DNA from: Clostridiales bacterium
GTDB taxonomy: Bacteria > Bacillota > Clostridia > Lachnospirales > WQUN01
DNA length: 27,292 bases
Direction: 5' to 3'
NCBI GenBank assembly: GCA_031289625.1
Contig: JAITPB010000105.1
Span: forward strand, 1 to 27,292
The position numbers and the translations under genes are program-made. Below the pieces are notes generated by a model that ran no database searches, was not told where the DNA came from, and saw only the letters and a list, made by a program, of their open reading frames with translations. Every line of letters starts with the position of its first letter. Position 1 is the stretch's first letter. Shown in pieces: positions 1 to 5,512 of the stretch.

Positions 1-1759
1 TGGACTTGAAATGTTTCATCAGCTCTTTCCGGCGCGCCGGGCCGATTCCTTCTATATCATCCAGAATGGAACGCGTCTGCGCGTCCGATCGCAGTTTGCG
101 GTGGTATTCAATGGCAAACCTGTGTACCTCATCCTGTATCCGCGTCACCAGTTTAAAGGCTTCGGGCGGCAGCGCCGCCTCCCGTTCCTGAAACAGCAAG
201 CCGCGCGTTCTGTGGCGGTCGTCTTTGATCATGCCGCAGACGGGGATTTCGATCCCCATTTTTTTCAGTACTTTTTCCGCCGCGTGTATTTGACCTTTTC
301 CGCCGTCCATGAATAAAATATCTGGCGGCTTGGAAAATTTCCCTTCCCCTCCCCTCCCCTCTTCTCCCTTTCCCGCTTCCAATTCTTGTTGATAGCGCGT
401 AAACCGGCGGCTGACGACTTCCTCCATGCTGGCAGTATCGTCCGCGCCCCGCACTGTTTTAATCTTAAATTTACGATAGTCACTGTTTTTGGGCTTGCCC
501 TGTTCAAACACCACCATAGAACCCACGGATTCAAATCCCTGAATATTGGAAATATCATACGCCTCAATGCGATCGAGTGTGGACGGGAGGCCCAACGCGT
601 TTTGAATTTCCCGCAAAGCGCCTTCTGTCCTGGCTTTTTCCCGCTTGATATGCTCGCCAAACTGCTCCAGCGTTACAATGGCGTTTTTGGCCGCCATTTG
701 CACCAGCCCGCGCTTCTCTCCTTTTTGCGGAACCGTGACAATGACATTTTGCCCTTTCAGCGCGCTCAGCCATTTGAGAATGGGCTCTTTCTCCAAAATA
801 TCCGCTTCCAGAATCAGTTCTTTGGGAATAAACGCGGCCTCTCCGTAAAACTGTTTGACAAATTCTGTCATGACTTCCTGCCTGGACAGATCCCGCACGC
901 GGTTGAGCATAAAATGCTCGCGGCCAATCATTTTTCCGCCCCGGATAAAAAACACCTGCACCAAAGCCTCGTCATGCGCCCGGGCAAACGCGATCACGTC
1001 CTGATCATCCCCGGATCCGCTGTCAATTTTCTGTTTTTCGGACAAAACCCGAAGCGCGTTCAGCTTATCCCGCGCTTCCGCCGCGCGCTCAAATTCCAGG
1101 TTCGCCGCGAACTCCCGCATATCGGCTTCCAAACGTTTCAGTATTTCTTCATGTTTGCCGCTCAAAAAATGTATGACCTCCTCCACGATTTTTCGATAGC
1201 CGGCTTCGTCAATCATGCCGTGACAGGGGGCTTTGCAATGCCCTATGTGATAATTCAGGCAGGGCCGTTCTTTTCCGATGTCCCGCGGCAGTTTGCGCGA
1301 GCAGGTTCGGAGCGGCCAAACCCCGCGGATCAAATCCAAAGACTCCCGCACGGCGGATACATGGGTATAAGGGCCGAAATACTTCGCCTTGTCTTTTTCG
1401 TACCGGTGCACGAGCAGCACGCGCGGAAAAGGTTCCTGAACGGTCAATTTTACATAAGGATATGTTTTATCGTCTTTCAGCATGACATTATATTTGGGGC
1501 TGTGCTTCTTGATAAAATTGCATTCCAGGATTAGGGCTTCCACCTCGTTGTCCGTAACCACATACTCAAATTCCCGGATGCGCGGCGCCATGCTCCGGAC
1601 TTTCACGCTATGGCTGGCCGACGCCTGAAAATATTGGCGTACCCGGTTGCTGAGATTCACAGCCTTGCCCACGTAAAGGATTTTTCCATTCTCATCCTTC
1701 ATTAAATATACGCCGGGTTTTTTGGGCAGCTTTTTGAGTTCTTCTTGTATGTCGAACAC
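1..1759 (-). CDS. uvrC: UvrABC system protein C (excinuclease subunit), 3' end beyond window
   Basis: UvrC makes both incisions around bulky DNA lesions in nucleotide excision repair, recruited by UvrB. The minus-strand frame is open from a GTG at 1759 to the left edge (586 codons), so perhaps 20-30 residues are missing. The GTG follows a GGAGGGGAG ribosome site 7 nt upstream. Visible are the GIY-YIG domain (GVYLMKDENGKILYVGKA near residues 16-33, then EALILECNFIKKHSPKYN), a UVR-type helical region (NLEFERAAEARDKLNALR), the C-terminal nuclease motif LFMDGGKGQIHAAEKVL, and the start of the helix-hairpin-helix (DDIEGIGPARRKELMKHF). A G/E-rich insert (AGKGEEGRGGEGKF) precedes the nuclease motif and is encoded by a polypurine tract. 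The gene lies 28 nt after the LacI-type gene and is probably co-transcribed with it. The family call is secure. Confidence 0.95.
   Translation of the reverse strand, partial: MFDIQEELKKLPKKPGVYLMKDENGKILYVGKAVNLSNRVRQYFQASASHSVKVRSMAPRIREFEYVVTDNEVEALILECNFIKKHSPKYNVMLKDDKTYPYVKLTVQEPFPRVLLVHRYEKDKAKYFGPYTHVSAVRESLDLIRGVWPLRTCSRKLPRDIGKERPCLNYHIGHCKAPCHGMIDEAGYRKIVEEVIHFLSGKHEEILKRLEADMREFAANLEFERAAEARDKLNALRVLSEKQKIDSGSGDDQDVIAFARAHDEALVQVFFIRGGKMIGREHFMLNRVRDLSRQEVMTEFVKQFYGEAAFIPKELILEADILEKEPILKWLSALKGQNVIVTVPQKGEKRGLVQMAAKNAIVTLEQFGEHIKREKARTEGALREIQNALGLPSTLDRIEAYDISNIQGFESVGSMVVFEQGKPKNSDYRKFKIKTVRGADDTASMEEVVSRRFTRYQQELEAGKGEEGRGGEGKFSKPPDILFMDGGKGQIHAAEKVLKKMGIEIPVCGMIKDDRHRTRGLLFQEREAALPPEAFKLVTRIQDEVHRFAIEYHRKLRSDAQTRSILDDIEGIGPARRKELMKHFKS
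341..376 (-). repeat. Polypurine / G-quadruplex-capable tract inside uvrC
   Basis: On the coding (minus) strand the sequence GGGGAGGGGAGGGGAAGGG (341-359) has four G-runs separated by one or two bases, which fits the canonical G-quadruplex pattern. It includes three tandem GGGGA pentamers. The purine run continues to 376 and encodes a G/E-rich linker. Pentamer units are not a multiple of three, so a slip would shift the uvrC frame. Confidence 0.6.
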
Positions 1760-1787
1760 GCGCGGACTCCCCTCCCCTATCGCTTTT

Positions 1788-2822
1788 TTATCGCTGGATT
1801 TCCCGTACGCTTTCCCGTGGGATCAGCGTACCGGGCAGAAATATTTTCATCGGAAGTTTATGACGCTTGTCGATACGATCCAGTAAAGTTTTAACGGCGG
1901 CCCCGGCCATTTCGACGATTGGCATTTCGATGGTGGAGAGCATGGGGGAAACATAGCCGGACAGATCAATGTTATCCATGCCGATAATGGAAAGCTGCCG
2001 TGGAATTTTAATTTTCGCTTCATGGAACCGGCGCATCGCGGCGATGGCGGCCGCGTCCGCGGCGCAGAATATGGCGGTGGGGAGGGGCCGCGCTTTTTCC
2101 AGTAATTTTTCCGCCCCGCTGTATCCGCCCGCGCTGTTTTGAACACAGTCCGCGACCCAGCCGCCGTTGATTTCCAGATCGTGTTTGGCCAGCGTGTCTA
2201 TGTACGCGCTCCAGCGGATTTCCTCAGAGCGTTCCCCTATGTAACCGATTTGCCGGTGGCCTTTGGCGATCAGATATTCGAGCGCGACGCGTGTGGCCTC
2301 ATAGCCGTCGCAAATCACTTGATCCCATGCCGCGTCAATGACGTTCCGCCCGATATAAATAATATTTTTGTATCGTTTTTCTAGATATGGTATCATTTTC
2401 GGATCCACGCGGCCCAGCACGAACGCGCCGTCTGTCCTGGCGGGCTCTATCTTCGCAAGCGCGCCCCCCTCCCGCGTGTCTAAAATAGAATACAGCCGTG
2501 AAATGGAGTGCCCCATGTTCAGCGACTGCTGTTCAATGGCCCGCGATACCTGGGCAAAAAATGGGTTGTCGTCGGGTTTATGCGTTCTGCCTAGAATAAC
2601 AGTCAGCAAGGAAGGGCCGGAAGCTGTTTTGCCCGCGACCTTCAGCCGTAACGCCCGCGCTGATGGATTGGGGATGTAACCCGTTTCCTGAATGGCCGCC
2701 CACACTCTGTCGCGGACTTCCTTGCTGGCAAAGGTGTCGTCCAGGGAATTGATGATACGCGACACCGTCGAAACGGATACCCCCGTGAGTGAAGCGATTG
2801 TCTTTAATGTTAATCCTGTCAA
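1788..2822 (-). CDS. LacI/GalR-family transcriptional regulator
   Basis: Homodimeric ligand-responsive repressor type: N-terminal helix-turn-helix plus periplasmic-binding-protein-like sensor domain. I place the start at TTG 2822, eight bases after a strong AAGGAGG, giving 344 residues (usual 330-345) and the typical N-terminus MTGLTLKTIASLTGVSVSTV. The recognition helix is SVSTVSRIIN and the hinge helix NPSARALRL. The sensor core follows (DGAFVLGRVDP, GHRQIGYIGERSEEIRW, PTAIFCAADAAAIAAMRRFHE, IIGMDNIDLSGYVSPMLSTIEMP). A longer reading from ATG 2969 would translate the promoter repeat and is unlikely. The gene has its own promoter at 2878-2906 and is followed closely by uvrC. The ligand cannot be read from sequence. 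By repeat structure its original target is probably the aprAB-like operon starting at 5513. Confidence 0.9.
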   Translation of the reverse strand: MTGLTLKTIASLTGVSVSTVSRIINSLDDTFASKEVRDRVWAAIQETGYIPNPSARALRLKVAGKTASGPSLLTVILGRTHKPDDNPFFAQVSRAIEQQSLNMGHSISRLYSILDTREGGALAKIEPARTDGAFVLGRVDPKMIPYLEKRYKNIIYIGRNVIDAAWDQVICDGYEATRVALEYLIAKGHRQIGYIGERSEEIRWSAYIDTLAKHDLEINGGWVADCVQNSAGGYSGAEKLLEKARPLPTAIFCAADAAAIAAMRRFHEAKIKIPRQLSIIGMDNIDLSGYVSPMLSTIEMPIVEMAGAAVKTLLDRIDKRHKLPMKIFLPGTLIPRESVREIQR

Positions 2823-2877
2823 CCCTTTGCCCTCCTTCGGATTTAAATGGATATTCATATTTAAATGGATATTCATA

Positions 2878-2906
2878 ATTATATCGCGCGCCTCCGTGTG
2901 GCGCAA
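2878..2906 (-). promoter_or_regulatory. Promoter of the LacI-family gene
   Basis: On the minus strand, TTGCGC (2901-2906) and TATAAT (2878-2883) are separated by exactly 17 bases. Transcription would start near 2871, giving a leader of about 50 nt before the TTG start. In repeat copy 2 the equivalent -10 is TATGAT, i.e. weaker where no lacI gene follows. Confidence 0.65.
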
Positions 2907-2913
2907 GGTAAAA

Positions 2914-2928
2914 CGATTGCGGAAATCG
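2914..2928. promoter_or_regulatory. Candidate LacI-family operator (palindrome)
   Basis: CGATTGCGGAAATCG has perfect 5 bp arms around a 5 bp centre and lies just upstream of the lacI -35 box, in the middle of the divergent promoter region. In repeat copy 2 the last arm base is changed (AATGG), so symmetry is partly lost there. Assignment to this regulator is inference from position. Confidence 0.35.
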
Positions 2929-2988
2929 CGGTGGGCTTTGCTCCGCCCCAACGCTATAGTTTTTATCAAAAATAAAAGCAGAAATTGG

Positions 2989-3017
2989 TTGACCAGTAGT
3001 TTTATATCGTATATAAT
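2989..3017 (+). promoter_or_regulatory. Promoter of the marR gene
   Basis: TTGACC (2989-2994) and TATAAT (3012-3017) are separated by 17 bases, a near-consensus sigma-A promoter. The predicted start at about 3023-3025 lies within the operator palindrome and excludes the upstream GTG at 3020 as a translation start. Confidence 0.8.
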
Positions 3018-3018
3018 A

Positions 3019-3032
3019 CGTGCATATACACG
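3019..3032. promoter_or_regulatory. Candidate MarR operator 1, over the marR transcription start
   Basis: CGTGCATATACACG is a palindrome with one mismatch per arm pair, directly after the -10 box and over the predicted transcription start. It shares 12 of 14 bases with the site at 3490-3503 on the other side of the gene. This arrangement fits autorepression by the MarR protein. Confidence 0.6.
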
Positions 3033-3052
3033 AAAGGGCGCGCGATAAACCA

Positions 3053-3472
3053 GTGAAAGAGCCTTCTTCCTGCAACTGCCTCAATCTGCGGCGAGCCGCC
3101 TTGCGCATGACGAAACTTTATGACAAGTATCTTACGCCCAGTGGGTTGACGGTCACACAATTCGCGCTGATGAACCATCTGTTTCAACACGGGCCGATGA
3201 GCAGCGTCAGCGAACTCGCCTCGCTGATGAGATTGGACAGGACGACGATCGCCAGAAATCTCAGGCCTCTTGAGAGAGCGGGAATCATCGCCGATGCTTC
3301 CATTCCCGGAACGCGCAGCAGAGAGCTCAAACTCACGCAATCAGGCGCGGCAAGATGCAAGGAGGCCGTAAAACTCTGGGAAGATGCGCAGCGAAGTATA
3401 GAAGACACGATCGGGCAAGAGAATATTCAGCGCCTGACGGAGCTTCTTTCAGCAATTGAAAACTTTGAATGA
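3053..3472 (+). CDS. MarR-family transcriptional regulator
   Basis: Winged-helix dimeric regulator of 139 residues from GTG 3053. Clear MarR features are LYDKYLTPSGLTVTQFALMNHL (helices 1-2), SVSELASLMRLDRTTIARNL (helix-turn-helix), LRPLERAGIIADAS (recognition to wing) and RELKLTQSGAARCKEAVKLW (wing and dimerisation). The GTG lies about 28 nt after the predicted transcript start, with no convincing SD; an ATG at 3107 would remove conserved N-terminal residues. The N-terminus has CNCLNLRRA, a Cys-X-Cys pair that could serve as a redox or metal sensor (inference). Two near-identical palindromes flank the gene, implying control of itself and the downstream genes. It opens an A/T-richer segment unlike the flanking genes. 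Confidence 0.88.
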   Translation: MKEPSSCNCLNLRRAALRMTKLYDKYLTPSGLTVTQFALMNHLFQHGPMSSVSELASLMRLDRTTIARNLRPLERAGIIADASIPGTRSRELKLTQSGAARCKEAVKLWEDAQRSIEDTIGQENIQRLTELLSAIENFE

Positions 3473-3484
3473 TTTTTTTTAATA
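3456..3484 (+). promoter_or_regulatory. Possible promoter for the DUF2115/DUF2284 genes
   Basis: TTGAAA (3456-3461) and TTAATA (3479-3484) are 17 bases apart at the 3' end of marR. A start near 3491 would fall on operator 2. The -10 box is weak, so read-through from the marR promoter is an alternative. Confidence 0.4.
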
Positions 3485-3489
3485 AAAAT

Positions 3490-3503
3490 CGTGTATATAC
3501 ACT
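3490..3503. promoter_or_regulatory. Candidate MarR operator 2, between marR and DUF2115 gene
   Basis: CGTGTATATACACT contains the perfect 12 bp palindrome GTGTATATACAC (3491-3502). It matches the site over the marR promoter at 12 of 14 positions. Two copies of the same uncommon palindrome around a MarR gene strongly suggest specific binding sites. Confidence 0.6.
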
Positions 3504-3521
3504 GATTAAGGAGAGGCCGCC

Positions 3522-3629
3522 ATATCTATTGAAAAGAAAAATACCCTTGGGCCAAGTCCGTTGCCGCGGCTGTGCAGATGCTGCGGACAGGAAGTAACGA
3601 ATTGCAAGGAGGATTATGAATACCTATGA
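3522..3629 (+). CDS. Possible small Cys-rich ORF with non-standard start
   Basis: A good ribosome site (AAGGAG, 3508-3513) stands 8 nt before ATA at 3522. That frame runs for 35 codons to TGA 3627-3629, overlapping the start of the next gene. The peptide is proline- and cysteine-rich (GPSPLPRLCRCCGQEVTNC, then KEDYEYL). There is no ATG; ATT 3528 or TTG 3561 are other possible starts, the latter giving 22 residues. An in-frame stop lies just upstream at 3507. It could be a real small zinc-binding-like peptide, a gene with a mutated start, or a leader coupling translation to the DUF2115 gene. I do not recognise the peptide. Confidence 0.3.
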   Translation: MSIEKKNTLGPSPLPRLCRCCGQEVTNCKEDYEYL

Positions 3630-4077
3630 TTTGCTTAAACGATTGCGTCGGGAAGCCACGCCATTCCGAATTGAGGATATAGAGGCGAGGCTTTTTGCAG
3701 TACGAAAGACTCAAGCTGAAAACACGCTGCCTCTGCACAAACTTCTCATCTATAATTATGAATCCTTTCTGGCGTTACAGCGAGCTATTCCTAACGGCAC
3801 GCCCATGCCAGTCAACGAAAAAAAGCTTCGGGAAATGGAAACGGAACTCGACAACTACATGACCATGCACCTGCCGGGCGACGAAAACTATAAGGCTTTT
3901 ATTCGCATTGTGTCCGTTTACTTGACGTTCATCGCGCGAAAGCCGTTACATCCTCCCGGCATGCTGAACGAAAATGGGCAAGCCATTTACAGGGACGGTA
4001 TAGCTGTTTGCTCGCTGCGCATCGAAGAAATAACAAAACCCAGCTCTTTATGCCGATTCTGCGTGAGTACCATATGA
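3616..4077 (+). CDS. DUF2115 (UPF0305-like) protein, function unknown
   Basis: A 153-residue protein with ATG 3616 preceded by AAGGAGG. The C-terminal half carries what I recall as the DUF2115/UPF0305 signature: VYLTFIARKPLHPPGMLNE, then a tyrosine/glycine segment, then a terminal SLCRFCVS Cys-X-X-Cys pair. Earlier helices (LLIYNYESFLALQRA, KLREMETELDNYMTMHLPGDENYKAFIRI) fit an all-alpha fold. The family is best known from methanogenic archaea, so its occurrence in a bacterial island is notable. HPPG and CXXC suggest metal or cofactor binding (inference); no reaction is known to me. It is followed 26 nt later by the DUF2284 gene and probably shares its transcript. Confidence 0.65.
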   Translation: MNTYDLLKRLRREATPFRIEDIEARLFAVRKTQAENTLPLHKLLIYNYESFLALQRAIPNGTPMPVNEKKLREMETELDNYMTMHLPGDENYKAFIRIVSVYLTFIARKPLHPPGMLNENGQAIYRDGIAVCSLRIEEITKPSSLCRFCVSTI

Positions 4078-4103
4078 ACTCGTATGGAGGAAGGTAGTAA
4101 AAC

Positions 4104-4661
4104 ATGTTAGAAAAACTGCTTAAACGAATTGAGGGCGCTGGGGTATATGAATATGGACTTGTCAATCCGTCAGAGATTGAATATCGGCAAATGATACGGG
4201 ACATCTGTGCAGGCAATACATGCAGACAATATGGAATGACATGGGCGTGCCCTCCGGCTGTCGGGACGGTGGAGGAATGCAGAAACCGTTGCTTGCAATA
4301 CAACACCATGCTTGTTTTTACAGGCGTATTCCGATTGGAAGATGTTTTTGATTGGGAGGGGATGCTGCGCGGCCTGAAGGACTTTAAGGAGATTGCCCGA
4401 AATGTGGATGCCGCGGTAAAGCCGTATCTGAAAAATTATCTTGTTCTTTCAAACGAAGGATGCGGCGCCTGCGAATCCTGCACCTATCCAGACGCACCTT
4501 GCCGTTTTCCAGAGCAATTACACCATTCTATCGAAGGATATGGTATTTTGGTGAGTGAACTGGCAAAACAGACAGCGGTGAAGTATAATAATGGAAAAAA
4601 TTCTGTCACCTACTTTGGCGCACTTTTGTTCAATAATACAGAAATATTGACAGCTCTCTAA
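4104..4661 (+). CDS. DUF2284 predicted metal-binding protein
   Basis: A 185-residue cytoplasmic protein. The start ATG 4104 follows GGAGGAAGG. The cysteine pattern fits DUF2284: CAGNTCRQYGMTWACPPAVG near residues 34-53, EECRNRCLQYNTM, then NEGCGACESCTYPDAPCRFP near residues 122-141, then SIEGYGILVSEL and SVTYFGALL. About ten cysteines suggest iron-sulfur or zinc binding, as the family name implies; the reaction is unknown. It sits directly after the DUF2115 gene under the same likely MarR-controlled transcript. Codon and base use are A/T-richer than in the genes on either side of the island. Confidence 0.8.
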   Translation: MLEKLLKRIEGAGVYEYGLVNPSEIEYRQMIRDICAGNTCRQYGMTWACPPAVGTVEECRNRCLQYNTMLVFTGVFRLEDVFDWEGMLRGLKDFKEIARNVDAAVKPYLKNYLVLSNEGCGACESCTYPDAPCRFPEQLHHSIEGYGILVSELAKQTAVKYNNGKNSVTYFGALLFNNTEILTAL

Positions 4662-4700
4662 AGAAAGGCACGGTCAGCAGGTTACGGCGATGAAGTATGA

Positions 4701-5321
4701 ATGGAGCATGTTAAATTGACAGATGATTTAAGAGGCGCCCACCAGGCATGTAAAAAAGCTACGGAAGAGAAAGCCGCTGAAATTCCGAAAACAGCGTCTG
4801 CAAACAACACCCCTGCATTGGAGCGGGTTTTCCCTGCCGGCAAATGGCTAAACCTGGGGAAACAGGATAATGGGTATACGCTGCTTATATCCAAGGGCAT
4901 AGTGGATAAAAAGCCGTATCACGACAAAGAGGTTAAAGAGATCACTTGGGCAGAATGCAGCCTGCGGCAATGGTTGAATAAAGAATATTTTCAAACGCTT
5001 ACGCCAGAGCAGCGATCCAATATTATGGAGACAGAGATTCAAAACCCGGACAACGCGGAGTACGATACCCCAGGCGGCGTTAATACGAAAGACAAGATAT
5101 TTTTATTGCGTATTGATGAGGCTAAAACACTCTTTATCAATGATGAAGACAGAGTGGCTGAATACGATGGGCAGGATTCCTGGTGGTGGCTTCGCTCGCC
5201 CGGCCGCCACAGTGTTAGCGCTGCGCATGTGCGCTACTACGGCGGCGTCGACTCCAACTATGGAGTCAGCATTTGGCTGGTTGAGGGTGTCCGCCCTGCT
5301 TTTTATGTAAATCTGCTCTAA
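4701..5321 (+). CDS. DUF6273 domain protein
   Basis: A 206-residue protein with an unremarkable N-terminal 40 residues and one DUF6273-type domain. Visible pattern: YTLLISKGIVDKKPYHDK, ITWAECSLRQWLNKEYF, QRSNIMET, DKIFLLRIDEAKTLF, WWWLRSPG, then a variable-looking stretch ending in GVRPAFYVNLL. There is no signal peptide or membrane segment. Such domains resemble lectin-like/FGE-like folds used in display or binding, but their role is unknown to me. The start is uncertain: no clear SD precedes ATG 4701, and a 9-codon ATG frame (4690-4719) overlaps it. It is the last gene of the island, immediately before repeat copy 2. Confidence 0.7.
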   Translation: MEHVKLTDDLRGAHQACKKATEEKAAEIPKTASANNTPALERVFPAGKWLNLGKQDNGYTLLISKGIVDKKPYHDKEVKEITWAECSLRQWLNKEYFQTLTPEQRSNIMETEIQNPDNAEYDTPGGVNTKDKIFLLRIDEAKTLFINDEDRVAEYDGQDSWWWLRSPGRHSVSAAHVRYYGGVDSNYGVSIWLVEGVRPAFYVNLL

Positions 5322-5343
5322 AGGAGCAGAGCGGCCGAGCAAG

Positions 5344-5482
5344 TCCTGTCAACCCTTTGCCCTCCTTCGGATTTAAATGGATACCCATAATCATATCGCG
5401 CACCTCCGCGTGGCGCAAGGTAAAACGATTGCGGAAATGGCGGTGGACTTTGCTCCGCTCCAACGCTATAATTTTTATCAAA
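5344..5482. repeat. Copy 2 of duplicated divergent promoter region
   Basis: 139 bp matching 2814-2970 in the same orientation, about nine mismatches by eye, lacking the 18 bp tandem duplication. On the minus strand it retains the SD, TTG and first codons of the LacI gene (TTGACAGGA), but the rest of that gene is absent, so it is an orphan gene start. On the plus strand it supplies the promoter of the aprA-like gene. Confidence 0.9.
5444..5472 (+). promoter_or_regulatory. Promoter of the aprAB-like operon, inside repeat copy 2
   Basis: TGGACT (5444-5449), 17 bases, TATAAT (5467-5472). Predicted start near 5479, about 34 nt before the GTG start of the flavoprotein. The corresponding boxes in copy 1 are TGGGCT and TATAGT, which are weaker. 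This fits loss of selection there. Confidence 0.6.
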
Positions 5483-5512
5483 GGTCAATGTATATGGTTA
5501 GTAGGTGATTGC

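Larger units (their letters stand above)
2814..2970. repeat. Copy 1 of duplicated divergent promoter region
   Basis: This 157 bp segment matches 5344-5482 with about nine mismatches by eye over 139 aligned bases, plus one 18 bp tandem duplication (ATTTAAATGGATATTCAT at 2841-2858 and 2859-2876) found only here. It contains the first three codons, SD and promoter of the LacI gene on the minus strand, a palindrome, and a weak plus-strand promoter-like pair (TGGGCT, N17, TATAGT). Both copies have the same orientation. Confidence 0.9.

Noticed and set aside
386..1534. Long plus-strand open frame (382 codons) at the left end
   Set aside because: It is antisense to uvrC, whose frame shows the complete set of family motifs; the plus-strand translation has no recognisable domain.
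2908..2923. CcpA catabolite-response (cre) site in the promoter repeat
   Set aside because: GGTAAAACGATTGCG has the central CG but mismatches the outer conserved TG and CA positions.
2823..2969. N-terminal extension of the LacI protein by 49 residues
   Set aside because: It covers the promoter, leader and SD; LacI proteins begin just before the helix-turn-helix, matching TTG 2822.
5185..5321. DUF6273 C-terminus as a diversity-generating retroelement target
   Set aside because: The WLRSPG...GVRPAF stretch looks variable-region-like, but no reverse transcriptase, template repeat or accessory gene is present in the window.
5357..5512. N-terminal extension of the AprA-like protein by 52 residues
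   Set aside because: This part lies in the duplicated promoter region and precedes the predicted transcription start; the family N-terminus begins near GTG 5513.
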